Positions 35,695 through 45,244 of a stretch of DNA of 64,000 nucleotides are shown piece by piece. This DNA comes from an uncultured Clostridia bacterium (GTDB lineage Bacteria; Bacillota; Clostridia; TANB77; CAG-508), in the NCBI GenBank assembly GCA_934162535.1, contig CAKPJC010000008.1, positions 1 to 64,000 on the forward strand. The letters run 5' to 3'. The stretch's first letter is position 1. Every line of letters starts with the position of its first letter. The translations under genes were made by a program, and so were the position numbers. The notes below the pieces were generated by a model. The model made no database searches. It was not told the DNA's origin and saw only the letters and a list, made by a program, of their open reading frames with translations.

Positions 35695-38600
35695 TTGAAA
35701 ATCAAAGAAGTTAAATACGAAAAAGCATCACGTAAAGATTTCTCAAAGGTAGGAGACTACATAGAAATGCCAAACCTAATCAAAGTACAAAAAGACTCAT
35801 ATGATTGGTTCATAGAAGAAGGCTTAGGAGAAGTATTAAAAGACATATCACCAATAGTAGACTACACAGGAAATTTAGTTCTAGAATTTTTCGACTATTA
35901 CATGGAAGAAAAAACAAAATACACATTAGAAGAAGCAAAAGAAAGAGACGCTACATATTCAACAAGACTACATGTAAAAGTTAGATTAATAAACCGTGAA
36001 TCAGGAGAAATAAAAGAGCAAGAAATTTATCTAGGGGACTTCCCATTAATGACAGACAGTGGAACATTCATCATAAATGGAGCAGAAAGAGTTGTAGTAA
36101 GCCAATTAGTACGTTCACCAGGATGTTACTATGATGAAATATTTGACACAAAAACAGGAAAGAAAACATACACATCAACAGTAATGCCATTAAGAGGAGC
36201 ATGGATAGAATACGAAACAGATGGAAATGACATGTTCTGGGTGCGTGTAGACAGAACAAGAAAAATACCCGTAACAACACTATTAAGAGCAGTAGGTCTA
36301 GTATCAGATGACCAAATAAGATCATTATTTGGAGAAGAAAACTTATTAGAAACAACAATACAAAAAGACACAATAAAAACAGAAAAAGAAGCATTAATAG
36401 AAATATATAAAAAGCTAAGACCAGGAGAACTACCAACAGTAGAAGCTGCGAAAGGATTATTCAATGGGTTATTCTTCGATAACAGAAGATATGACCTAGC
36501 AAAAGTGGGTAGATTCAAATTCAACCAAAAACTAGGACTAGCAAACAGAATAAAAAATCAAGTTGCATTTGAAGACATAATGGACAAAGAAACAGGAGAA
36601 GTATTTGTAGCAGCTGGAGAAGTAATAACACCAGAAGTTGCAGAAGACATACAAAATGCAGGAATAAATATAGTAGACATCAAACATGGAGACAAAAAAG
36701 TAAGAATAATAGGAAATGGAACAGTAAACATTCATAAAGTACTACCAAATGTGGATTTAAGCAAACTACATTTTAAAGAATATGTAAATTATGAAGTATT
36801 ACAAAATATAATACAAAATACAAGTGAAGAAGAACTTGTAAAAACATTAAAAGAAAGATACAACGAATTAGTACCAAAACACATAACAACAGAAGATATG
36901 ATAGCATCAGTAAACTATCTATTAAATGTATCACATGGACTAAACAAAAAAGATGATATAGACCATTTAGCAAACCGTAGAATAAGATGTGTTGGAGAAT
37001 TATTACAAAACCAATTCAGAATTGGATTAACAAGACTAGAAAGAGTTGTTCGTGAAAGAATGACAATACAAGACTTAGACGTAATAACACCACAAACATT
37101 AATAAACACAAAACCAATAACATCATCAATTAGAGAATTCTTTGGAAGTTCTCAATTATCGCAATTTATGGATCAAACAAATCCACTATCAGAACTAACA
37201 CATAAAAGAAGAATATCAGCATTAGGACCAGGTGGACTTTCAAGAGAAAGAGCAGGGTTTGAAGTTCGTGATATTCACTACACACACTATGGTAGATTAT
37301 GTCCAATAGAATCACCAGAAGGACCAAACATAGGACTTATATCAGCACTATCATCATTTGCAAACATAAATGAATATGGATTTATTGAAACACCATATAG
37401 AAAAATAGATCCAGAAACACATAGAGTAACAGACATAGTAGAATACATGAGTGCAGATGTTGAAGACAACTACATAATAGCACAAGCATCAGAGCCAATG
37501 GACGAAAATGGAGAATTTATAAATGACCGTATACGTGTAAGACACAGAAATGAAATAATAGAAGTTGACAAAGAATTAGTACAATATGTTGATGTATCAC
37601 CAAAACAACTAGTATCAATAGCTGCAGCCATGATACCATTCTTAGAGCATGATGACGCAAAAAGAGCGCTAATGGGTGCAAACATGCAACGTCAAGCAGT
37701 ACCATTAATGATAACAGAATCACCAATAGTAGGAACAGGTATAGAATATAGAGCAGCAAAAGACTCTGGAATATTAGTATTAGCAGAAGATGATGGATAT
37801 GTAGAAAAAGTTACAGGTGACACAATAACAATGAAATACAACAATGGAAAAACAGTAGTACATAAACTACGCAAGTTCAAAAGAACAAATGGTGGAACAT
37901 GTATTAACCAAAAACCAATTGTTGTAAAAGGAGAAAAAGTAAAAAAAGGAGATGCCATTGCAGATGGACCATCAACAAAAGATGGAGAAATGGCATTAGG
38001 TAAAAACGTATTAATAGCATTCTCTACATGGGAAGGTTATAACTACGAAGACGCTATATTATTAAATGAAAGATTAGTACAAGAAGATGTATTCACATCA
38101 ATACATATAGAAGAATATGATTGTGAATGTCGTGATACGAAACTAGGTGCAGAGGAAATAACAAGGGACATACCAAATGTTGGAGATGACTCATTAAAAG
38201 ACCTAGATGAAAACGGAATAATCAGAATAGGTGCAGAAGTTAGACCAGGAGACATATTAGTAGGTAAAGTAACACCAAAAGGTGAAACAGAGCTAACAGC
38301 AGAAGAAAGACTACTTCGTGCAATATTTGGAGAAAAAGCTAGGGAAGTAAGAGATACATCACTTCGTGTACCACATGGAGAAGCAGGAACAATAGTAGAT
38401 GTTAAAATATTTACTAGAGATAATTCAGAAGAATTAGGCCCTGGCGTGAATCAAGTAATAAGATGTTATATAGCAACAAAGAGAAAAATATCAGTTGGAG
38501 ATAAAATGGCTGGACGTCATGGTAACAAAGGTGTAATCTCAAGGATATTACCAACAGAAGATATGCCATTTTTACCTGATGGAACACCAATAGACATATT

Positions 38601-39399
38601 ATTAAACCCACTAGGTGTACCTTCTCGTATGAACTTAGGCCAAGTATTAGAAGTTCACTTAGGTGGAGCAGCAAGAGTATTAGGATGGAAAGTCTCAACA
38701 CCAGTATTTGATGGTGCATCAGAAGAAGACATAACAGAATTATTAAAACAAGCAGGAATGTCAGAAGATGGAAAGTCTGTACTATATGATGGTAGAACGG
38801 GAGATCCATTTGATAAACCAATAACAGTCGGAGTAATGTATATGTTAAAACTACATCACTTAGTAGATGATAAAATACATGCTCGTTCAACTGGACCATA
38901 CTCATTAGTAACACAACAACCACTTGGAGGTAAAGCACAATTTGGTGGGCAACGTTTTGGAGAGATGGAAGTGTGGGCACTAGAAGCATATGGTGCAGCA
39001 TACACATTACAAGAAATATTAACAGTAAAATCAGATGATGTTGTAGGACGTGTTAAGGCATATGAAGCAATAGTAAAAGGTGAAAACATACCTGAACCAG
39101 GAGTTCCAGAAAGCTTCAAAGTACTTGTAAAAGAGCTACAAGCATTAGGACTAGATATAAAACTATTTACGGAGAACAATGAGGAACTTGAATTAAAAGA
39201 ACACATTGAAGACGGAATAGACTTTAGCGAAACTGAAGAAGGAAAAGCATTACAAAGTGGGGGAAATATAATACTTGATGAAGATTTAGAAGACGGATAT
39301 ACAGAAGAAGATGAAATGCTTGAAGAAGAAAATGAAGAAATGTTTGAAGACGAATTAGATGCTGAAGATGAATTCTTTGATGGAGAAGATGAATTATAA
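35695..39399 (+). CDS. rpoB: DNA-directed RNA polymerase subunit beta
   Basis: This is the beta subunit of RNA polymerase, 1,234 residues. The rifampicin region reads GSSQLSQFMDQTNPLSELTHKRR in parts and appears sensitive-type (D, H and S positions conserved). Other landmarks are IESPEGPNIGLI, KMAGRHGNKGV, and the C-terminal GGQRFGEMEVWALEAYGA. The start is TTG 35695, eight bases after AAGGAG; an upstream GTG at 35686 overlaps that site. A Glu/Asp-rich tail ends the protein. rplJ/rplL, the usual upstream neighbours, are not here; rpoB has its own promoter and leader. Confidence 0.97.
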   Translation: MKIKEVKYEKASRKDFSKVGDYIEMPNLIKVQKDSYDWFIEEGLGEVLKDISPIVDYTGNLVLEFFDYYMEEKTKYTLEEAKERDATYSTRLHVKVRLINRESGEIKEQEIYLGDFPLMTDSGTFIINGAERVVVSQLVRSPGCYYDEIFDTKTGKKTYTSTVMPLRGAWIEYETDGNDMFWVRVDRTRKIPVTTLLRAVGLVSDDQIRSLFGEENLLETTIQKDTIKTEKEALIEIYKKLRPGELPTVEAAKGLFNGLFFDNRRYDLAKVGRFKFNQKLGLANRIKNQVAFEDIMDKETGEVFVAAGEVITPEVAEDIQNAGINIVDIKHGDKKVRIIGNGTVNIHKVLPNVDLSKLHFKEYVNYEVLQNIIQNTSEEELVKTLKERYNELVPKHITTEDMIASVNYLLNVSHGLNKKDDIDHLANRRIRCVGELLQNQFRIGLTRLERVVRERMTIQDLDVITPQTLINTKPITSSIREFFGSSQLSQFMDQTNPLSELTHKRRISALGPGGLSRERAGFEVRDIHYTHYGRLCPIESPEGPNIGLISALSSFANINEYGFIETPYRKIDPETHRVTDIVEYMSADVEDNYIIAQASEPMDENGEFINDRIRVRHRNEIIEVDKELVQYVDVSPKQLVSIAAAMIPFLEHDDAKRALMGANMQRQAVPLMITESPIVGTGIEYRAAKDSGILVLAEDDGYVEKVTGDTITMKYNNGKTVVHKLRKFKRTNGGTCINQKPIVVKGEKVKKGDAIADGPSTKDGEMALGKNVLIAFSTWEGYNYEDAILLNERLVQEDVFTSIHIEEYDCECRDTKLGAEEITRDIPNVGDDSLKDLDENGIIRIGAEVRPGDILVGKVTPKGETELTAEERLLRAIFGEKAREVRDTSLRVPHGEAGTIVDVKIFTRDNSEELGPGVNQVIRCYIATKRKISVGDKMAGRHGNKGVISRILPTEDMPFLPDGTPIDILLNPLGVPSRMNLGQVLEVHLGGAARVLGWKVSTPVFDGASEEDITELLKQAGMSEDGKSVLYDGRTGDPFDKPITVGVMYMLKLHHLVDDKIHARSTGPYSLVTQQPLGGKAQFGGQRFGEMEVWALEAYGAAYTLQEILTVKSDDVVGRVKAYEAIVKGENIPEPGVPESFKVLVKELQALGLDIKLFTENNEELELKEHIEDGIDFSETEEGKALQSGGNIILDEDLEDGYTEEDEMLEEENEEMFEDELDAEDEFFDGEDEL

Positions 39400-39417
39400 T
39401 AAAATAAAAATTAAATA

Positions 39418-39489
39418 AATCTCGAAAATTTTAGTGTGTTGCATAAGAGATTGCACAGCAGTGTATACACACTAAAATGTTTCAAGATT
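39418..39489 (+). promoter_or_regulatory. Intercistronic long hairpin C (rpoB-rpoC)
   Basis: attttagtgtgt (39428-39439) with acacactaaaat (39467-39478), 12 bp perfect, is extended outward by aatctcgaa with ttcaagatt. There is no T run, so it is not a standard terminator. Similar in placement to the hairpins in the str operon, but without their sequence boxes. Confidence 0.6.
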
Positions 39490-39527
39490 ACCCAAATTAA
39501 ATTCAAGAAGGGGGACATCTAATAAAG

Positions 39528-42500
39528 ATGGATGAATTAGAAGTATTCAACAAATTAAAAATAGGAATAGCATCAGATGAAAAAATAAGAGAATGGTCAA
39601 AAGGCGAAGTAAAAAAACCTGAGACAATAAACTATAGAACATTAAAGCCAGAAAAAGATGGTCTATTTTGTGAAAAAATATTTGGACCAACAAAAGACTG
39701 GGAATGTCACTGTGGTAAATATAAAAGAGTGAGATATAAAGGAATAGTATGTGACAGATGTGGGGTTGAAGTTACAAAGGCAAAAGTAAGAAGAGAAAGA
39801 ATGGGACACATCGAATTAGCAGCTCCAGTAGCACATATTTGGTATTTCAAAGGAATACCAAGCAGAATAGCACTTGTACTTGATATTTCACCAAGAAACC
39901 TTGAAAAAGTAATATATTTTGCTTCATACATAGTTACAGATAAAGGAACATCTGGACTAGAAAAATGTCAAATATTAAATGAAAAAGAATATCATGAGGC
40001 AGAAGAAAAATATGGTAGAAAATCATTTACAGCTAAAATGGGTGCAGAAGCAATAGAAGAGCTTCTAAAAGAGGTAGACTTAGATAAATTAACAGAATCA
40101 ATCAAAAAAGACCTTGAAAAAGCAAGTGAACAAAAAAAGGCAAAACTAATAAAAAGATTGGACACTGTAGAATCATTCAAATTATCAGGAAATAGACCTG
40201 AATGGATGGTAATGAATGTTGTACCAGTAATTCCACCAGATTTAAGACCAATGGTACAATTAGATGGTGGCAGATTTGCAACATCAGACTTAAATGATTT
40301 ATATAGAAGAGTAATAAACAGAAACAACAGATTAAAAAGATTACTTGAATTAGGTGCACCAGAAATAATTGTAAGAAATGAAAAAAGAATGTTACAAGAA
40401 TCAGTTGATGCATTAATAGACAATTCAAGAAGAGGTAGACCTGTTACAGGTGCAGGAAATAGACCTCTAAAATCACTATCAGATTTACTAAAAGGTAAAC
40501 AAGGTAGATTCCGTCAAAACTTATTAGGAAAACGTGTTGATTATTCAGGACGTTCAGTAATAGTTGTTGGACCAGAATTAAAAATATATCAATGTGGACT
40601 TCCAAAAGAAATGGCAGTTGAATTGTTCAAGCCATTTGTAATGAGAGAATTAGTAGGAAGACATATTGCACATAATATAAAAAGTGCAAAACGAATGGTA
40701 GAAAGACTAAGCCCAGAAGTATGGGGAATACTTGAAGAAGTTATACAAGATCACCCAGTAATGTTAAACCGTGCACCTACATTACATAGACTAGGTATTC
40801 AAGCATTTGAACCAGTATTAGTAGAAGGTAGAGCAATAAAACTTCACCCATTAGTATGTGAGGCATTTAACGCAGACTTCGACGGTGACCAAATGGCAGT
40901 TCACTTACCATTAACACCAGAAGCACAAGCAGAAGCAAGATACTTGATGCTAGCAACAAACAACTTATTGAAACCACAAGATGGTAAACCAGTTGCAGTA
41001 CCAAGACTAGACATGATTCTAGGAAGCTATTACTTAACAATGACATTAGATGGAGAATTAGGAGAAGGAAAATATTTCAAAGATCCTGATGAAGCAATAA
41101 TGGCATTCCAAAACAAAGCAGTATCAATACATGCAAAAATATTTGTTAGAATTGAAAAAGAAATCAATGGAGAAAAGAAATTTAAAAAAGTTGAAACAAG
41201 TGTTGGTAGAATTATATTCAACCAAGGAATTCCACAAGATTTAGGTTTCATAGACAGAGATGAGGATCCATTCCAATATGAAATAAACTTCCCTGTTATG
41301 AAAAAATCAATGGGACAAATAATAGAAAAAGTTATTGATAAACATGGACTTGTTGAATCAGCAGAAGTAATTGACTATATAAAAGCACTAGGATTCAAAT
41401 ATTCAACATTAGCAGGTATAACATTCTCAGTAGCCGATGTTGAAGTACCTGAAGCTAAAAAGACAATATTAGAGGAAGCTGGAAAACAAGTTGAAAAAAT
41501 AAGAAATCAATATAGAAGAGGTTTGATAACTGATGATGAAAGATATAAATCAGTAATTAACATTTGGGAAAAAGCAACAAATGACGTAAGTAAAGAAATG
41601 GAAGAAAACTTTGATGACTTAAACCCAATATATATGATGGTTAAATCTGGAGCCCGTGGTAATATGAACCAATTAAGACAAATCGCAGGTATGCGTGGAC
41701 TTATGGCAAGCACTACAGGTAAAGCAGTAGAAATACCAATTAAATCATGTTTCCGTGAGGGACTAGATGCACTAGAATACTTTATATCATCACATGGTGC
41801 ACGTAAAGGACTTTCAGATACAGCATTAAGAACAGCTGACTCTGGATATTTAACAAGAAGACTTGTTGATGTATCACAAGATATAATAGTAAGAGAACAT
41901 GATTGTGGAACACATGAAGGATTAATGCTTGAAGACATAAAAGACGGAAACCAAGTTGTCGAAAAACTTGAAGAAAGACTTGAGGGAAGATATGTACTTG
42001 AAGATGTAAAACATCCAGAAACTGGAGAAGTAATTGTTGATACACATACAATGATAACAAAAGCAATAGCAAAACAAATTGTTGAAAGTGGAATAAAACA
42101 AGTAATAGTTCGTTCTGTAATTGCATGTAGAAGCAAACATGGTGTATGCCAAAAATGTTATGGTATGGGATTAGCAAGAAGAGAAGAAGTATCAATTGGT
42201 GAGTCTGTAGGTATAATTGCAGCACAATCAATTGGTGAACCAGGTACACAGCTAACAATGAGAACTATTCACTCTGGTGGTGTTGCTGGTGTAGCAGACA
42301 TTACACAAGGTTTACCTAGGGTTGAAGAGTTATTTGAAGCTAGAAAGCCAAAGGGATTAGCTGTAATAACTGAAATAGATGGTACAGTTAAAATTTCTGA
42401 AACAAAGAAAAAGAAAGAAATAATAGTAACATCTAAAGATGATTCAAAAACATATACAATACCATTTGGGTCAAAACTAAAAGTTAAAGACGGAGATGAA

Positions 42501-43067
42501 GTAAAAGCTGCTCAACCACTTATAGAAGGTTCTATAAATCCAGCTGAAATACTTACAATAAAAGGACCAGAGGGAGTATATGAATACTTAATATCTGAAG
42601 TACAAAAAGTATATAGAAACCAAGGTGTTGATATCAATGACAAACACATAGAAGTTATAGCAAGACAAATGCTTAGAAAAATAAAAATAGAGAATGGTGG
42701 AGAAACAAGTATGTTCCCAGGTTCTCTTGTAGACATCTATGAATTTGAAAACAAAAACAAAGAAGCAGTTGAACAAGGAAAACGACCAGCTACAGGTAGA
42801 AGAATATTATTAGGTATTACAAAGGCATCATTAGCTACAGACAGTTTCTTATCAGCAGCATCATTCCAAGAAACAACAAGAGTATTAACAGAAGCTGCAA
42901 TAAAAGGTAAAGAAGATGACTTGATAGGATTAAAAGAAAATGTAATAATTGGTAAACTTATACCAGCAGGTACAGGTATGAAGAGATATCAAGATGTTAC
43001 AATTAAAGTTGAAGGAGAAGAAGATAGTCAAGAAGAACCTTCAATGGTATCATCAGAACAAGCATAG
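39528..43067 (+). CDS. rpoC: DNA-directed RNA polymerase subunit beta'
   Basis: This is the largest RNA polymerase subunit, 1,179 residues. The N-terminal zinc ribbon ligands are in CHCGKYKRVRYKGIVCDRCG. The catalytic Mg-binding motif is NADFDGDQMAVH (about residues 448-459). The second zinc site is in CRSKHGVCQKCYGMG. The bridge helix/trigger loop area includes GARGNMNQLRQIAGMRG. The start ATG 39528 is about a dozen bases after AAGGGGG, longer than usual; no better start is seen. A terminator follows. Confidence 0.97.
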   Translation: MDELEVFNKLKIGIASDEKIREWSKGEVKKPETINYRTLKPEKDGLFCEKIFGPTKDWECHCGKYKRVRYKGIVCDRCGVEVTKAKVRRERMGHIELAAPVAHIWYFKGIPSRIALVLDISPRNLEKVIYFASYIVTDKGTSGLEKCQILNEKEYHEAEEKYGRKSFTAKMGAEAIEELLKEVDLDKLTESIKKDLEKASEQKKAKLIKRLDTVESFKLSGNRPEWMVMNVVPVIPPDLRPMVQLDGGRFATSDLNDLYRRVINRNNRLKRLLELGAPEIIVRNEKRMLQESVDALIDNSRRGRPVTGAGNRPLKSLSDLLKGKQGRFRQNLLGKRVDYSGRSVIVVGPELKIYQCGLPKEMAVELFKPFVMRELVGRHIAHNIKSAKRMVERLSPEVWGILEEVIQDHPVMLNRAPTLHRLGIQAFEPVLVEGRAIKLHPLVCEAFNADFDGDQMAVHLPLTPEAQAEARYLMLATNNLLKPQDGKPVAVPRLDMILGSYYLTMTLDGELGEGKYFKDPDEAIMAFQNKAVSIHAKIFVRIEKEINGEKKFKKVETSVGRIIFNQGIPQDLGFIDRDEDPFQYEINFPVMKKSMGQIIEKVIDKHGLVESAEVIDYIKALGFKYSTLAGITFSVADVEVPEAKKTILEEAGKQVEKIRNQYRRGLITDDERYKSVINIWEKATNDVSKEMEENFDDLNPIYMMVKSGARGNMNQLRQIAGMRGLMASTTGKAVEIPIKSCFREGLDALEYFISSHGARKGLSDTALRTADSGYLTRRLVDVSQDIIVREHDCGTHEGLMLEDIKDGNQVVEKLEERLEGRYVLEDVKHPETGEVIVDTHTMITKAIAKQIVESGIKQVIVRSVIACRSKHGVCQKCYGMGLARREEVSIGESVGIIAAQSIGEPGTQLTMRTIHSGGVAGVADITQGLPRVEELFEARKPKGLAVITEIDGTVKISETKKKKEIIVTSKDDSKTYTIPFGSKLKVKDGDEVKAAQPLIEGSINPAEILTIKGPEGVYEYLISEVQKVYRNQGVDINDKHIEVIARQMLRKIKIENGGETSMFPGSLVDIYEFENKNKEAVEQGKRPATGRRILLGITKASLATDSFLSAASFQETTRVLTEAAIKGKEDDLIGLKENVIIGKLIPAGTGMKRYQDVTIKVEGEEDSQEEPSMVSSEQA

Positions 43068-43074
43068 GCATAAT

Positions 43075-43106
43075 AAAAAATCCAGTTGAAAAGACTGGAT
43101 TTTTTA
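43075..43106 (+). terminator. Intrinsic terminator of rpoBC
   Basis: aaaaaatccagt (43075-43086) with actggatttttt (43094-43105). Confidence 0.9.
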
Positions 43107-43122
43107 TGTTGTTAATAGAGTT

Positions 43123-43743
43123 TTATAAATTATCTTTACTTACATCATTTTCAGAAATGTTATCAAAGTCAATAGCATATTCAAATGTTGTATCCTTATC
43201 TGGAGTGTACTTAGTAATGAATTTAGTTTTAGTATTTATATACCATGTACTATTTCCGTATTTAATTATATAGTTTCCATCTCTTGATGTAATTGGCTTA
43301 AATAGATAATGTTTTAGAAGTTCAGCAATTACATTGTTTGAAGGCATATTGCTTATTAATGTGGCATCATTGTAAGATGCGTTTTCAATGTAATTAGATA
43401 ATTCACTGGTTTCGTCAAAATTGTATTCTTCTTCTAAATCAGCACTCTTTGAAATTCCTTTTTTAGTATTTGAATCATACCAACGTGAACTATAATATTC
43501 TCCATTTACATATAATGTACTAAAATAAATACCATTATAAAAATAAATGTCTTGTTTTGTGTTCTCTGAAATTAAATCTTGACTAATAGATGTAAAATGG
43601 TATCCTTGTTTTGAGTTTTTAAATTCCTCATTACTGTTGCAAATTCCTTTTAATATTAAGAAATTTCTAAGTAAGTTTCCTAAAAACAGTAATAATACTA
43701 TAATTAAAATTGTTAAAAGTATGGTTAATAGATTTTTTTTCAT
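43123..43743 (-). CDS. Membrane-anchored hypothetical protein, paralogue 2 of a tandem pair
   Basis: The 206-residue product has one N-terminal hydrophobic segment (about 5-30) and an extracytoplasmic domain with repeated FYNGIYF, NGEYYSSRWYD and YLFKPITSRDGNYIIK elements. The first 51 residues are identical to those of the neighbour at 43759-44406, and the rest is alignable, so the pair arose by recent tandem duplication or gene conversion. No family is recognised. The ribosome binding site is AAAGAGG. Confidence 0.65.
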   Translation of the reverse strand: MKKNLLTILLTILIIVLLLFLGNLLRNFLILKGICNSNEEFKNSKQGYHFTSISQDLISENTKQDIYFYNGIYFSTLYVNGEYYSSRWYDSNTKKGISKSADLEEEYNFDETSELSNYIENASYNDATLISNMPSNNVIAELLKHYLFKPITSRDGNYIIKYGNSTWYINTKTKFITKYTPDKDTTFEYAIDFDNISENDVSKDNL

Positions 43744-43758
43744 ATGTTTTCCTCTTTT

Positions 43759-44406
43759 TTATTTATATAAATTATCTTTACTTACATCATTTTCAGAAAT
43801 GTTGTTGAAATCAATAGTATTTTCATATGCGGAAATATCCTTAGATGTGCTTCCTTTTATAATAGATTTAGTAATGAATTTTGTTTCTTTATTTATATAT
43901 ACTGTACTATTATTGATTTTAATTACATAATTCTCGCCCTCTGAGGTAATAGGTTTAAATAAATATAATTTAAGAACTTCAGCAATAGTGTTATTTGAAG
44001 ACATAGCATTTGTTAATAATGCATTCACATATATAGTATTTTTGAAATAGTCGGGTATTGTATTATCTTCTCCAAAAGTGCGTTCTCCTTCTAGGTCAGC
44101 GTTCTTAGAAATACCATTTTTGGCATTTGAATCATACCATGTTGAAGATTCAAATTCATTATTAATATATGTTTTAATAAAATATACACCATTATAAAAA
44201 TACATATCGGATTTTGTGCTTTTTATAAAAGTAAGATTAGGGTAGGTAGTAGATGTAAAATGGTATCCTTGTTTTGAGTTTTTAAATTCCTCATTACTGT
44301 TGCAAATTCCTTTTAATATTAAGAAATTTCTAAGTAAGTTTCCTAAAAATAGTAATAATACTATAATTAAAATAGTTAAAAGTATGGTTAATAGATTTTT
44401 TTTCAT
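43759..44406 (-). CDS. Membrane-anchored hypothetical protein, paralogue 1 of a tandem pair
   Basis: This 215-residue paralogue of the next gene has the same anchor (LLTILLTILIIVLLLFLGNLL) and a diverged outer domain with FYNGVYFIKTYINNEFESS and YLFKPITSEGENYVIK. Identity falls sharply after residue 51, which fits conversion of the 5' ends or faster change of the exposed part. The ribosome binding site AAGGGGG is followed by ATG at normal spacing. It lies 15 bases upstream of its paralogue and is probably co-transcribed with it, possibly from the secreted-protein promoter at 45089-45117. Confidence 0.65.
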   Translation of the reverse strand: MKKNLLTILLTILIIVLLLFLGNLLRNFLILKGICNSNEEFKNSKQGYHFTSTTYPNLTFIKSTKSDMYFYNGVYFIKTYINNEFESSTWYDSNAKNGISKNADLEGERTFGEDNTIPDYFKNTIYVNALLTNAMSSNNTIAEVLKLYLFKPITSEGENYVIKINNSTVYINKETKFITKSIIKGSTSKDISAYENTIDFNNISENDVSKDNLYK

Positions 44407-44433
44407 ATGTTTTCCCCCTTTTTTTATTTAATA

Positions 44434-44460
44434 GGCTAACAGGTCAAAGACCTGTTAGCC
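44434..44460 (-). terminator. Perfect 12-bp hairpin between the secreted-protein gene and the paralogue pair
   Basis: ggctaacaggtc (44434-44445), a 3-base loop, gacctgttagcc (44449-44460). No T run follows on either strand, so it may be a processing or mRNA-stability hairpin or a weak terminator. It is much richer in GC than its surroundings. Confidence 0.5.
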
Positions 44461-44513
44461 CCAGAACTAAACTGAATGTGAAAGATGCGTTTAAGCTACT
44501 TTATCGACTTTGC

Positions 44514-44966
44514 TTATTTTTGGAAATTAACGGATAGTTGTGCGAGTTTTGTGACGGTATTTGCCTCACAGGTTACTCTGTAAGTCCCAATAGGGAGAGT
44601 GTAAGGCAGGTTATCTACATGGGTATGACCGTCACAGATGAAAGTGTTGCTTTTGAAATCGCCAGTACTCACATTGGTGAAACGTAAAACAACAACGCCA
44701 GACTTTCCCCCTATATTTAATCTTCCTGTGTATTCTACTTTGGACGTTGAATGTGCCAAAGTAAAAGTATTATCCCCAGTATTTCTGAAAGGATAAATGA
44801 TGGCGTAGCTTGCACGAGCCTCTTGAATGTCAAATGCATCAGAGGCGATGGTGTCGTTTGTGGAGACTACAGTTGAGCTAAGCTCTTGTGCGAATGCAGT
44901 TACAGTCATAGCTGTAATGCAGAACACAGCTGCAAGAAGACCACAAACAGTCTTTTTAAAAGACAT
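44514..44966 (-). CDS. Secreted small protein with signal peptide, compositionally foreign
   Basis: From ATG 44966 the protein has a textbook signal peptide: MSFKKTVCGLLAAVFCITA then AMTVTAFA, cleavage expected after the AFA. The mature ~120 residues look like a small beta-rich domain (TGRLNIGGKSGVVVLRFTNVS and a Pro-Ile-Gly-Thr-Tyr turn). No family is recognised. Codons and base composition are clearly GC-richer than the neighbours, which suggests transfer. The start is chosen for GGAGGAAGC directly ahead. A consensus promoter with an adjoining Spo0A-type box lies upstream. Confidence 0.75.
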   Translation of the reverse strand: MSFKKTVCGLLAAVFCITAMTVTAFAQELSSTVVSTNDTIASDAFDIQEARASYAIIYPFRNTGDNTFTLAHSTSKVEYTGRLNIGGKSGVVVLRFTNVSTGDFKSNTFICDGHTHVDNLPYTLPIGTYRVTCEANTVTKLAQLSVNFQK

Positions 44967-45073
44967 ATTGCTTCCTCCATTAAGTTTGTATTTCACATTG
45001 TTTAGTCTGTTTCTTTAACACTAAGAGAAATACCCTAAGTGTTAAATACATAAAAGTACTAAAGCCGAATTTT

Positions 45074-45080
45074 TTCGACA
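45074..45080 (-). promoter_or_regulatory. Candidate Spo0A box downstream of a promoter
   Basis: TGTCGAA on the minus strand, about 9 bases after the -10 hexamer, in the start-site region. Binding there would be expected to repress. The same heptamer occurs by chance elsewhere in the window. Confidence 0.35.
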
Positions 45081-45088
45081 TCTATGTG

Positions 45089-45117
45089 ATTGTAGCAGTT
45101 TTAACATAATTTGTCAA
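45089..45117 (-). promoter_or_regulatory. Promoter for the secreted-protein gene
   Basis: Minus strand perfect TTGACA (45117-45112), 17 bases, and TACAAT (45094-45089). The leader holds a ttaacact/agtgttaa inverted repeat at about 45015-45045. Confidence 0.8.
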
Positions 45118-45189
45118 TAGCTTTTTTGAAATATTTACAATTTTTCGGGAAAATTAAGTTTCTAAAATATAAATTTAATACTGTTAACC

Positions 45190-45218
45190 TTGACAAAACA
45201 GCTATTTAGAAGTATACT
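45190..45218 (+). promoter_or_regulatory. Promoter for gdpP-rplI
   Basis: TTGACA (45190-45195), 17 bases, and TATACT (45213-45218). Confidence 0.8.
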
Positions 45219-45244
45219 AGAAGAGTATAAAAAGGAGAAAAAAT

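Noticed and set aside
38414..39007. Long minus-strand reading frame opposite rpoB, like others opposite rpoC (41507-42136), trmFO (6344-6793) and fusA
   Set aside because: These are Leu- or Ser-rich mirror frames caused by the codon bias of the real genes; they lack ribosome binding sites and family signatures.
41957..41963. Further TGTCGAA heptamers, here in rpoC, and at 6110-6116 (trmFO) and 29193-29199 (S66 peptidase)
   Set aside because: They are inside coding sequences away from promoters and are expected by chance; only intergenic copies near promoters were kept.
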